From Draconibacterium orientale (GTDB lineage: Bacteria > Bacteroidota > Bacteroidia > Bacteroidales > UBA12170), in the NCBI GenBank assembly GCA_020718315.1, contig DYSK01000103.1:1-7409 (forward strand): a stretch of 7,409 nucleotides of DNA, written 5' to 3'. A model generated the notes under the pieces. That model worked only from the letters and a program-made list of their open reading frames with translations. It did not search any database and was not told the origin of the DNA. Within the stretch, counting starts at the first letter, position 1. Every line of letters begins with the position of its first letter. Below, in pieces: positions 1 to 7,243 of the stretch. The translations under genes were made by a program, and so were the position numbers.

Positions 1-359
1 CCTTTCTTTCGTTATTATTTATCACTATCGTATCTGTCTGGTCGTCTGTCTTTTTACATTTGTTGCCAACATGCCTATACCCGCCAATAGTGGGTATATC
101 CGCTATACCGGTATGTATTAATTTTTTGATTTCTATTTGTTTGCAAATTCAGCCCTTATGAAAAACGGAATGTTGCGCTCATAATATTTGCGTTATTGAT
201 GAGGAGAATAAACAAGTGTAAGGATTTATTGGTGGAATTAAAATAAATATTTAAAGAAAATCCAATGTATTGAATGAAAATAGGCTTGCACAAAAAAACG
301 TAAAAAACGCGTACTTTCAAGAAATTACGTTTCAAAAGCTTATTTTTGAAGAAAAAAGA
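1..359. other. Intergenic / degenerate sequence without a recognisable gene
   Basis: This stretch is AT-rich and carries many stops. Two forward frames are open at the left edge, one to a TAG at 88-90 and one to a TAA at 119-121. Neither translation looks like the end of a known protein, so I do not call a gene. A minus-strand frame runs through the right half (156-452), but its product is low-complexity Phe/Ile/Asn/Lys sequence and it lies antisense to a likely pseudogene. The only organised structure I see is the inverted-repeat cluster at 76-114. The region may be remains of accessory DNA, since a decayed gene follows it. Confidence 0.5.
76..114. repeat. Cluster of overlapping inverted repeats (REP-like)
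   Basis: Three nested symmetries share arms. TATACCC (76-82) is the inverse of GGGTATA (92-98); with the adjoining GC/GT pairs (one a G-T wobble) this makes a stem of 9 pairs closing a 5-base loop. GGTATA (93-98) is also the inverse of TATACC (104-109) over a 5-base loop. ATACCGGTAT (105-114) is a perfect 10-base palindrome. The middle arm can therefore pair with either neighbour. There is no T-run after the hairpins, so it does not look like an intrinsic terminator. It could be a short palindromic repeat, the end of a lost mobile element, or a protein-binding site; one copy in this window cannot decide. Confidence 0.45.
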
Positions 360-535
360 ATGAAAAAGGAATCGGAAATTATATTTTACCAAGCCGATGA
401 TAGAAGCGAAAAAATAGAAGTTTACTATTGGGTGAATTATTTTTGATGGCACAAAAGAAGATTAGCGACCTTTACGGAGTTCAGCAACCGGCAAGAACTA
501 GAAATTTTAATGCAACCAAAAGTCGGATTATCTGA
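360..535 (+). pseudogene. Decayed 5' fragment of a RhuM-family (virulence RhuM / DNA-binding) gene
   Basis: From the ATG at 360 the translation begins MKKESEIIFYQADDRSEKIE and then VYY. This matches what I know of the RhuM N-terminus, where a short 'EIIxYQxxDxxxKIEV' stretch leads into a 'xxLTQxxMAELFGV' helix-turn-helix. In this frame a TGA follows at 444-446. The expected continuation is found one frame over, from GGT at 431: GELFLMAQKKISDLYGVQQP, up to about 493, ending at TGA 533-535. A single lost base near 428-431 would explain the break. After about 495 I see no further family resemblance, and the body of the protein (normally about 300 residues) is absent, because the helicase starts at 560. 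RhuM-family genes often sit in or near type I restriction-modification loci, but no such genes are visible here. Family assignment is from memory of conserved motifs, not from a search. Confidence 0.6.
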
Positions 536-559
536 TAAATTTTTTTCAAAGGTAAAATT

Positions 560-3016
560 ATGGAAACCAATCGGCAATTAGACCTCGCTTTCAACTTTGT
601 TCAATACACGGGGCAGCATTTGTTTTTGTCCGGTAAAGCAGGAACAGGAAAAACAACCTTCTTGAAAAGCCTGAAGGAAAAATCGCCCAAGCGAATGATT
701 GTTGTGGCTCCAACAGGCGTCGCCGCAATTAATGCCGGGGGAGTTACTATACATTCTTTTTTTCAACTTTCTTTTGGGCCGCAAATTGGTTTGGAAAACG
801 CCTCCGAACAACAAAACAGGTATAGCAAAGAGAAAATCAATATCATTCGCAGTCTAGACCTTTTGGTCATCGACGAAATTAGTATGGTTCGAGCCGATTT
901 GCTGGATGCCGTCGATCGGGTTTTGCGCCGATTTCGAGACAGAAACAAAACATTTGGCGGAGTTCAATTGCTCATGATTGGCGATTTGCAACAATTGTCG
1001 CCCATTGTAAAAAACGATGAATGGAGTTTGCTTCGAAAAGAATACGACACCGTCTATTTTTTTAGCAGCAAAGCCCTGTGCCAAACTGCCTATGTGAGCA
1101 TCGAACTCCTCCATGTATTTCGCCAGCAAGACGATCGTTTTATCTCCATTTTGAATAAAGTAAGGGAAAATAAACTCGATCAATATTCACTCGACGCCCT
1201 GAATCAAAGGCACATTCCTAATTTTAAACATACCGACGACCAAGGTTTTATAACACTTTGCACACACAATATTCAGGCACACCGAATCAACGATACCAAA
1301 CTGGAACAACTGCCTTCAAAAACCAAGACTTTCAAGGCTACTATAGAAGGAAACTTCCCGGAATATTCCTTTCCGACCGATTTCGAATTGAAACTAAAGG
1401 TGAATGCTCAAGTGATGTTTGTGAAAAACGACCCCGATGCCCAGAAACTTTTTTACAACGGAAAAATTGGAAGAATCACCAAAATTGAAGAGGAACTTAT
1501 TTATGTACTTTGTCCCGACGAAGAAGATGAAATTGCCGTAAATCGTTTGCAATGGGACAACATTAAATATTCAGTCGATGCAGATACTGCAGAGATTAAA
1601 GAAACGGCAGAAGGTTCTTTTCGTCAGTTTCCGCTCAAATTGGCTTGGGCAATCACCATTCACAAAAGTCAGGGATTAACTTTTGAGCGCGCAATTATCG
1701 ATGCCGATGCCTCTTTTGCACACGGACAAGTGTATGTGGCACTCAGTCGCTGCAAAACCATGGAAGGCATGGTGTTGAGTACACCCATTTCGAACCGAAG
1801 TATTATCAACGACGAAACGGTGAGCGGATTTATTCAGAAAGTGGAACAAAATCAGCCCGACGAACAGAATTTGTTGGCAGCAAAATTGGCCTACCAGCGC
1901 GAGTTGTTGATGGATTTGTTTCGTTTCGATCGCATTAAAATGCTGACAAACTCTATCAATAAACAGATGCGCGAAAATTCATCCGGTTTTCCACAGCTTT
2001 TGATTGATCATTTTAAACAAATTCAATTTGATTTTCAGAATGAATTGATGACTGTATCTGAAAAATTTCAACTTCAAATTGAAAAACATTTAGCCACACA
2101 AGGCGATGTGGCGGAAAATGCTGCTTTACAAGAACGTATTTCCAATGCCGCAAATTATTTTCACGCCAAATTGAAAACAATCCTTATCGATCAGGTGGAA
2201 AAGGCCGATCTGGAAATTGACAATGCTGCTTTGCGCAAACAGATAAACGCAACAGCCAAAAATCTTTTGGAAGAAACGGCGTTGAAGCTGATTTGCTTAG
2301 ATGTTTGCAAAACCGGTTTTCAGGTGAAAAAAATATTGGATACGCGAGCCAAAGCAATGATGGAGAAAGACTTGCCCACTTCAAAAAAACGCAAGGCCAA
2401 AGAAGTGAGCTTACCCGATTCCATTCCTCATCCGGAATTGTATTCTTTGCTTCGCGCGTGGCGATACGAAAAATCAGTAGAGTTGAGAATTCCTGTTTAT
2501 CTGATTTTTTCTCAAAAAGCATTGATCGAATTGGTGAATTATTTGCCCACCGATAAAATTTCTCTGACGTTTATAAATGGTTTAGGGAGTAAAAAAATCG
2601 ACCTATTTGGTGTCGATATTATTCAAATGATTCAACATTATTGCAACGAAAACACGATCGAAAAAGGGGAAATACCGTTCAAAAAAGCCTCAGAAAAAAA
2701 ACCGAAACCGGATACCAAGAAATTAAGTTTCGAGCTGTTTCAATCCGGAAAAACAGTGGATGAAATTGCAGAAGAAAGAGGATTTGCAGAAACAACCATC
2801 GAAAGCCATTTGGCCTATTACATTGGCTTGGGAGCGATTGACGCGAAGCGATTTTTGAGCGAAGCGAAACTCCAGAAAATTGTTGGCTACTTTAAATCGG
2901 TCGAAGACAAAAGCTTGGGCATAGCAAAAGCGCATTTTGGTGATGAGTTTACATATAGCGAACTGCGAGTCGGTCTGTTTTATTTCGGATTTTTGGAAAA
3001 GGAAGAGGGATTTTAA
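560..3016 (+). CDS. Pif1/RecD-like SF1 helicase with C-terminal HRDC and HTH_40-type domains
   Basis: An 818-residue ATP-dependent DNA helicase, probably acting in genome maintenance. Visible motifs: Walker A GKAGTGKTT (25-33), motif Ia APTGVAA (50-56), Walker B VIDEISMV (103-110), motif III GDLQQLSPI (141-149), a motif IV-like HVFRQQD (185-191), and motifs V/VI ITIHKSQGLTFE (366-377) with VYVALSRC (391-398), which are typical of the Pif1/RecD (SF1B) group. Residues about 440-610 are helical, charged and unassigned. Residues about 622-697 resemble an HRDC domain, as in RecQ C-termini. Residues about 720-808 resemble the HTH_40 module (ELFQSGKTVDEIAEERG, then TTIESHL). The start is placed at 560 because Walker A follows about 24 residues later, as usual in this group, and AAAGG lies 5 bases upstream of the ATG run AAAATT. 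No stop, frameshift or missing core motif is seen. It stands alone, with a 441-base gap after it. Its biological role is inferred from family only. Confidence 0.9.
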   Translation: METNRQLDLAFNFVQYTGQHLFLSGKAGTGKTTFLKSLKEKSPKRMIVVAPTGVAAINAGGVTIHSFFQLSFGPQIGLENASEQQNRYSKEKINIIRSLDLLVIDEISMVRADLLDAVDRVLRRFRDRNKTFGGVQLLMIGDLQQLSPIVKNDEWSLLRKEYDTVYFFSSKALCQTAYVSIELLHVFRQQDDRFISILNKVRENKLDQYSLDALNQRHIPNFKHTDDQGFITLCTHNIQAHRINDTKLEQLPSKTKTFKATIEGNFPEYSFPTDFELKLKVNAQVMFVKNDPDAQKLFYNGKIGRITKIEEELIYVLCPDEEDEIAVNRLQWDNIKYSVDADTAEIKETAEGSFRQFPLKLAWAITIHKSQGLTFERAIIDADASFAHGQVYVALSRCKTMEGMVLSTPISNRSIINDETVSGFIQKVEQNQPDEQNLLAAKLAYQRELLMDLFRFDRIKMLTNSINKQMRENSSGFPQLLIDHFKQIQFDFQNELMTVSEKFQLQIEKHLATQGDVAENAALQERISNAANYFHAKLKTILIDQVEKADLEIDNAALRKQINATAKNLLEETALKLICLDVCKTGFQVKKILDTRAKAMMEKDLPTSKKRKAKEVSLPDSIPHPELYSLLRAWRYEKSVELRIPVYLIFSQKALIELVNYLPTDKISLTFINGLGSKKIDLFGVDIIQMIQHYCNENTIEKGEIPFKKASEKKPKPDTKKLSFELFQSGKTVDEIAEERGFAETTIESHLAYYIGLGAIDAKRFLSEAKLQKIVGYFKSVEDKSLGIAKAHFGDEFTYSELRVGLFYFGFLEKEEGF

Positions 3017-3457
3017 GTAGTTTGATAGCAGAATATACTGTTGTGCCGAAATTTAGGCTCGCTTTATATTGCATTGGATAGTTGAAATATTGACTTCCTT
3101 CACCTCGTCCCGATCACAAACAGAAAAACCTCCTGCCGTCCACAAACAATTTCCTATTCCTTTCTTTTGAAGTCTGCAAGCAAATGTTTTGCCCATTTCG
3201 CGGCCAATTCTACCATTTAATTTAATTATTTTCCCAATGCATTCAAAACGGTGATATGTTGCACAATATCAGAAAGATAAAAAAATAAAAACAAACTAAA
3301 AACAAGTCGTTGTTTTAGAATAATCAAAAAGGTATTTGGATTAATAGAAATTTTATGTGTTATTTTGCCAAAATTTTTAAACCGCAAAAATTATCATTTT
3401 AACGCAATCAGTTTTTTTTGCTCATAAAAAAGGCTGTTTAAATTCTAAAAGTTCGTA
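3017..3457. other. 441-base intergenic region upstream of topA
   Basis: No confident gene is visible. On the minus strand a frame is stop-free from 3268 down to a TAA at 3055-3053 (71 codons). Its only ATG is at 3196 and would give a 47-residue product beginning MGKTFACRLQKK; I do not recognise it. A second minus-strand frame from an ATG at 3216 gives only 20 residues. The + strand of 3090-3140 is C-rich compared with its very AT-rich surroundings. A weak hairpin, AAAACAA (3299-3305) with TTGTTTT (3310-3316), has a T-rich tract after it only on the minus strand. The topA promoter should lie in the right part, but I find no perfect TAnnTTTG there. No clear terminator follows the helicase stop. 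Confidence 0.5.
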
Positions 3458-5821
3458 ATGGCGAAAAACTTAGTAATCGTTGAGTCTCCTGCAAAAGCAA
3501 AGACAATAGAAAAAATTCTTGGAAAGGACTTTCTGGTAAAATCCAGCTTTGGTCATATTGTTGATCTGGCTAAGAAGGATTTTGGTGTGGACATAGAAAA
3601 CGGATTTATTCCGAACTATGAAGTTTCTGCCGACAAGAAAAAAATAGTGAGCGAATTGAAGAAGGAAGCAAAAATAGCCGAAGTAGTTTGGTTAGCCTCC
3701 GACGAAGACCGCGAAGGAGAAGCCATTTCGTGGCATCTATTCAATACATTGGGTTTAAAAAAAGAAAACACCAAGCGGATCGTTTTTCATGAAATAACAA
3801 AATCGGCCATTTTAAATGCAATCGAAAATTCGCGCGAGATCGACATTCATCTTGTTGATGCACAGCAAGCGCGCCGCGTTTTGGATCGATTGGTGGGGTA
3901 CGAAGTTTCGCCGGTTTTGTGGCGAAAAGTGAAACCATCACTTTCGGCCGGCCGCGTGCAGTCCGTTGCTGTTCGATTGATTGTGGAGAAGGAAGAAGAA
4001 GTGAAAGCGTTTCAAATCGGATCTTCTTATCGCCTTACGGCTAAATTCAATACGGATCAAAAAGATGTTTTGGAAGCCGAATTGTCATCACGTTTCGCCA
4101 CAAAGCAAGAAGCATATCAGTTTTTGAACGATTGCGTGAACAGTAAGTATAAAGTGAAAAGCGTCGAGAAAAAGCCCGGAAAAAGAACTCCGGCGGCTCC
4201 TTTTACCACTTCTACACTGCAACAGGAAGCCAGTCGCAAATTGGGTTATTCTGTAAGCAAAACGATGTTGGTGGCCCAGCAATTGTACGAATCCGGAAAG
4301 ATCACCTATATGCGTACCGATTCCGTCAATCTGTCGCAACAAGCCATAAATCAAGCCAAAGAAGTGATTGCCGATTCGTTTGGTGCAAAATATGTAAAAA
4401 CCCGACAATTCACTACCAAAAGCAAAGGCGCACAAGAAGCTCACGAAGCCATTCGTCCTACCGATTTGAGTAAGGACACTATCAGTGGCGACAGTGCTCA
4501 ACAACGCTTATACGGCCTGATTTGGAAGAGAACAATTGCCGGACAAATGGCCGATGCAATCATCGAAAAAACGATTGTAGAGATTGAAATAAGCAATAAA
4601 AAAGAACTCTTAGTAGCCAAAGGCGAAGTGATCACTTTTGATGGTTTCTTAAAAGTATATATGGAGTCGTTCGACGACGAAAATTTGCAAGAAGAACTAA
4701 CCAAAGGAATGCTTCCAAATGTAGCCGAAAATCAATTGCTCGATTTGAAAGAAATGATTGCCACCGAGCGTTTTAGTCAGCCGCCTTCCCGATATACCGA
4801 AGCCAGCCTGGTGAAGAAACTCGAAGAATTGGGCATCGGACGACCATCAACCTACGCTCCAACTATCTCCACAATTCAAAAAAGAGAATATGTAAGCAAA
4901 GCCGAAAGCGAAGGATATGAACGGGAATACCAACTTATTTGTTTGAAAAAGGGAAAACTCACCGAAAGAATTCAAACGGAAAAAACAGGAAACAACAAAG
5001 GGAAACTGATTCCAACAGATATCGGAATTTTAGTAAACAAATTCTTGGTTGCTAATTTTGCCGAAATTGTTGACTATCAGTTTACTGCCAAAGTAGAAAA
5101 AGAATTTGATGCCATTGCCGAGGGAAATAAAGTTTGGAATGAAATGATAAGCAATTTCTATTTCCCATTCAAAAAACGGGTAGAAGATGCTATGAACAAT
5201 GCCGAACGCGAAAAAGGCGAACGATTGTTGGGAATCGATCCTCAATCGGGCAAAAATATTTATGTGAAAATTGGCCGTTTTGGTGCGATGGCTCAAATTG
5301 GCGAAAGTTTAGATGAAGAAAAACCACGCTTTGCAAGTCTGAAAAAAGATCAGTCTATCGAAGATATAAGTCTGGAAGACGCCTTGTCGCTCTTTGATTT
5401 TCCACGATCGATGGGCAATTACGAAGGAATTGAAATGACCGTGGCCATCGGTCGCTTTGGCCCTTATGTGAAGCACAACGGAAATTTTGTTTCTCTGGAA
5501 AAAACCGACGATCCGGCAAGCATCACCAGCGAACGATGTGTTGAACTTATCGAAGCCAAGCGCCAAAAGGACATCGATCGGTTTATCAAATCTTTTGACG
5601 AAGATCCCAATATTCAACTTCTAAATGGACGCTGGGGAACGTATATTTCATTTAAAAAGAAAAATTATAAAATTCCGAAAACGGTTGATGCTACTCAACT
5701 TTCGTACGAGGAAGCTGTCAAACTGATCGAAAGTCAGCAAAAAGGAAGCTCAAAAACAGCAACCAAAAACGCTCCTAAAAAAACAGTCGCAAAACCAAAA
5801 GCAAAAAGAAAGAAAGCGTAA
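3458..5821 (+). CDS. topA: DNA topoisomerase I (type IA)
   Basis: A 787-residue type IA topoisomerase that relaxes negatively supercoiled DNA by transient single-strand cleavage. The TOPRIM domain starts at once (LVIVESPAKAKTIEKIL, catalytic Glu9) and has the acidic triad in SDEDREGE (Asp82, Asp84, Glu86). The conserved SLSAGRVQSVAVRLI stretch follows, then the active-site block ITYMRTDS with the nucleophile Tyr284, then EAHEAIRPTD and PPSRYTEASLVKKLEELGIG. The core ends near residue 580. The C-terminus has no CxxC zinc fingers; instead there are three repeats marked by GRFG (606-609), GRFG (665-668) and GRWG (724-727). The last 25 residues are a disordered basic tail with nine Lys and one Arg, which may add DNA affinity. 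The start is fixed by the invariant TOPRIM strand four residues in. There is no Shine-Dalgarno site. The next gene lies 82 bases downstream with no terminator seen, so cotranscription is plausible. Confidence 0.97.
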   Translation: MAKNLVIVESPAKAKTIEKILGKDFLVKSSFGHIVDLAKKDFGVDIENGFIPNYEVSADKKKIVSELKKEAKIAEVVWLASDEDREGEAISWHLFNTLGLKKENTKRIVFHEITKSAILNAIENSREIDIHLVDAQQARRVLDRLVGYEVSPVLWRKVKPSLSAGRVQSVAVRLIVEKEEEVKAFQIGSSYRLTAKFNTDQKDVLEAELSSRFATKQEAYQFLNDCVNSKYKVKSVEKKPGKRTPAAPFTTSTLQQEASRKLGYSVSKTMLVAQQLYESGKITYMRTDSVNLSQQAINQAKEVIADSFGAKYVKTRQFTTKSKGAQEAHEAIRPTDLSKDTISGDSAQQRLYGLIWKRTIAGQMADAIIEKTIVEIEISNKKELLVAKGEVITFDGFLKVYMESFDDENLQEELTKGMLPNVAENQLLDLKEMIATERFSQPPSRYTEASLVKKLEELGIGRPSTYAPTISTIQKREYVSKAESEGYEREYQLICLKKGKLTERIQTEKTGNNKGKLIPTDIGILVNKFLVANFAEIVDYQFTAKVEKEFDAIAEGNKVWNEMISNFYFPFKKRVEDAMNNAEREKGERLLGIDPQSGKNIYVKIGRFGAMAQIGESLDEEKPRFASLKKDQSIEDISLEDALSLFDFPRSMGNYEGIEMTVAIGRFGPYVKHNGNFVSLEKTDDPASITSERCVELIEAKRQKDIDRFIKSFDEDPNIQLLNGRWGTYISFKKKNYKIPKTVDATQLSYEEAVKLIESQQKGSSKTATKNAPKKTVAKPKAKRKKA

Positions 5822-5903
5822 GCGGATTTTTTACAGCCGAAAGAAATTTCAAAAAACAAAACCTTTTTCAAAAATTCAGGTATAAATAAGCAAATTTTTT
5901 AGA

Positions 5904-7082
5904 ATGGATATTTCGACTTACTTTGAGCCTATTAATACTCAAGATTTCTATTTTCATCAGCATGAATCAAGCAAACGTATTGGAAATTTGATCCAACGTT
6001 ACGACGAACAAGGTGTTTTTCCTAATTTATCCTCAGCCAAAATGGCTGTTATCGGCATTGGTGAAGAAAGAAACGCCATAAACAACCATGGATGTGGAAA
6101 CGGGATGGATGCTGTCCGAAATTATTTTTATGATTTATATGTCGGCAATTATTCTTTGCAAATGGTCGATTTGGGAAATATCCGCATCGGTTTCGACGCC
6201 AAAGACAGCTATTATGCCTTAACAGATGTGGTAGCTCATCTGCTGGAAAACGAAATTATTCCAATTATCATCGGTGGAAGCCAAGATTTGACCTTCGCCA
6301 ACTATCAAGCCTACGAAAATTTAGGCCAAATCATAAATATTGTGGCCGTCGACAATCAGTTCGATCTCGGCGAAAATGAAGCGGAACTAAACGCCAATTC
6401 CTATCTTTCAAAAATTATCTTGCATCAGCCAAACTATCTTTTCAATTATACCAACTTGGGATTTCAAAGCTATTTTGTAAATCCAAGTGCCGTAAAATTG
6501 ATGAAAAATTTATTTTTCGATACCTATCGTTTGGGAAATGTTCAAGCCAATATGGAAGAAGTAGAACCTATGGTTCGCAATGCCGATATGATAAGTATCG
6601 ATATTTCAGCCATTCGCCAATCGGATGCTCCCGGAAATGCAAATGCAACACCAAACGGATTTTATGGCGAAGAACTTTGCCAAATTACTCGCTATGCCGG
6701 ACTGAGCGACAAGCTTACTTCGATCGGTTTTTACGAATACAACCCGGAATTTGACAAAGGTGGACAAACCGCTCATTTAATTGCGCAGATGATTTGGTAT
6801 TTTGTGGATGGGTTTTACGCCCGCTTAAACGATTTTCCGGTTGATAAAAATAGCAGCGATTATAAGAAATTCATGGTAAAACTGAGTGGCCGTGGTGATG
6901 AATTGGTGTTTTACAAAAGTAAAAAAAGCGATCGATGGTGGATGGAAGTAGATTGTAGTGCCACCATAAAAGCCAAATACGAACGACATTATCTTGTTCC
7001 CTGTTCTCCGGCCGATTATGAATTTGCCTTGGAAGACGATATTCCGGATCGTTGGTGGCAAGCCTATCAAAAATTAATGTAG
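5904..7082 (+). CDS. Formimidoylglutamase-like ureohydrolase-fold protein (arginase/agmatinase superfamily), catalytic residues degenerate
   Basis: A 392-residue protein of the arginase/agmatinase/formimidoylglutamase fold. The three metal-binding motifs are recognisable in order: IIIGGSQDLTF (121-131) where GGxH is expected, VDNQFDLG (149-156) where DxHxD is expected, and SIDISAIRQSDAPG (231-244) where SxDxDxxDP is expected. Asp150, Asp154 and Asp233 remain, but the other three usual Mn ligands are Gln127, Gln152 and Ser235. A likely counterpart of the active-site Glu is Glu278 in FYEYNP. Residues about 305-392 extend past the usual fold and hold two RWW motifs (344-346, 383-385). Bacteroidota homologues are usually labelled formimidoylglutamase (hutG-like), and I recall them next to topA in related genomes. 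No histidine-degradation gene is visible here. The reaction is therefore unproven; it may be a repurposed or non-catalytic protein. The start fits, and the 82-base gap after topA shows no TAnnTTTG promoter. No frameshift is seen, so selection appears to keep it intact. Confidence 0.85.
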   Translation: MDISTYFEPINTQDFYFHQHESSKRIGNLIQRYDEQGVFPNLSSAKMAVIGIGEERNAINNHGCGNGMDAVRNYFYDLYVGNYSLQMVDLGNIRIGFDAKDSYYALTDVVAHLLENEIIPIIIGGSQDLTFANYQAYENLGQIINIVAVDNQFDLGENEAELNANSYLSKIILHQPNYLFNYTNLGFQSYFVNPSAVKLMKNLFFDTYRLGNVQANMEEVEPMVRNADMISIDISAIRQSDAPGNANATPNGFYGEELCQITRYAGLSDKLTSIGFYEYNPEFDKGGQTAHLIAQMIWYFVDGFYARLNDFPVDKNSSDYKKFMVKLSGRGDELVFYKSKKSDRWWMEVDCSATIKAKYERHYLVPCSPADYEFALEDDIPDRWWQAYQKLM

Positions 7083-7111
7083 ATTTGACGAGTAAAATTC
7101 GTGTCTATTTG
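7080..7111 (+). promoter_or_regulatory. Possible Bacteroidota-type promoter for the leader-pheA unit
   Basis: TAGATTTG (7080-7087) matches the Bacteroidota -7 box TAnnTTTG exactly and overlaps the stop codon of the preceding gene; the nearest TTG upstream (7052-7054) is 25 bases away, somewhat far for a -33 box. Alternatively, TCTATTTG (7104-7111) matches 7 of 8 positions and has TTTG (7084-7087) 16 bases upstream, slightly close. Either would start transcription before the leader ATG at 7132. Neither has ideal spacing, so the promoter position is tentative. Confidence 0.3.
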
Positions 7112-7131
7112 TCATAAAAAAACCGTTCAAT

Positions 7132-7176
7132 ATGTATTTCGTTTTTGGGTTTTTGTTTTGCTTTCCGAAAAGCTGA
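7132..7176 (+). CDS. Phe-rich leader peptide of the pheA attenuator (pheL-like)
   Basis: A 14-codon frame, MYFVFGFLFCFPKS then TGA. Five of 14 residues are Phe, at alternating positions 3, 5, 7, 9 and 11 (codons at 7138, 7144, 7150, 7156 and 7162), plus one Tyr. It lies just upstream of an intrinsic terminator that precedes prephenate dehydratase, the position expected for a regulatory leader peptide. Its job would be to make the ribosome stall when charged tRNA-Phe is scarce. An A-rich stretch (ATAAAAAAA, 7114-7122) lies before the ATG, as is common for Bacteroidota translation starts. TTT codons are frequent in AT-rich DNA by chance, so the case rests on the combination of Phe spacing, gene context and downstream folds rather than on the peptide alone. 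Confidence 0.75.
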   Translation: MYFVFGFLFCFPKS

Positions 7177-7236
7177 AAAATAAAAGGACGAATCTGATTG
7201 TAACTGTCAAAAAAAACAAAAGTCCTGATCTTTCAG
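7173..7236 (+). promoter_or_regulatory. Predicted antiterminator fold of the pheA attenuator
   Basis: CTGAAA (7173-7178) is complementary to TTTCAG (7231-7236), and AGGAC (7185-7189) is complementary to GTCCT (7222-7226). Together they form an imperfect hairpin of 6 + 5 pairs separated by a 6 x 4 internal loop. This fold uses bases from both terminator arms, so it and the terminator exclude each other. The leader stop codon (7174-7176) lies inside the first strand. A ribosome finishing the peptide would cover the 5' strands and let the terminator form; one stalled at the earlier Phe codons would leave them free. A small local hairpin GCTTT/AAAGC (7160-7173) overlaps the leader end and might act as a pause site. 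Pairings were found by eye, with no energies computed. Confidence 0.6.
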
Positions 7237-7243
7237 GACTTTT
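7218..7243 (+). terminator. Intrinsic terminator / attenuator upstream of pheA
   Basis: AGTCCTGA (7221-7228) and TCAGGACT (7233-7240) form a perfect 8-pair stem with a TCTT loop. Three flanking A-T pairs extend it to 11, and a run of T (7240-7245) follows, the classic Rho-independent form. It ends about 15 bases before the pheA start codon and sits after a Phe-rich leader frame, so it is read as a conditional attenuator. It could also simply end the topA-ureohydrolase transcript, but then its tight placement against pheA and the competing fold would be coincidental. Confidence 0.88.

Noticed and set aside
1..121. Forward frames open at the left window edge (to TAG 88-90 and TAA 119-121)
   Set aside because: Both are short, neither translation resembles a known C-terminus, and the longer one runs through the palindrome cluster.
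438..445. TATTTTTG, a perfect TAnnTTTG box upstream of the helicase
   Set aside because: No TTG or TTTG at a suitable distance upstream, and the motif is likely by chance in AT-rich DNA; kept only as a weak helicase promoter candidate.
156..452. Minus-strand 98-residue open frame
   Set aside because: Product is low-complexity Phe/Ile/Asn/Lys sequence expected from AT-rich DNA, it has no recognisable motif, and it lies antisense to the likely RhuM remnant.
3296..3318. Hairpin CTaAAAACAA-GTCG-TTGTTTTAG
   Set aside because: Stem is nearly all A-T and has a bulge; the T-rich tract lies on the minus-strand side only, where no upstream transcript is evident, so it is not called as a terminator.
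5822..5903. Possible terminator or promoter between topA and the ureohydrolase-like gene
   Set aside because: Only A- and T-rich runs without a solid stem or a TAnnTTTG box; the simplest reading is a transcribed spacer.
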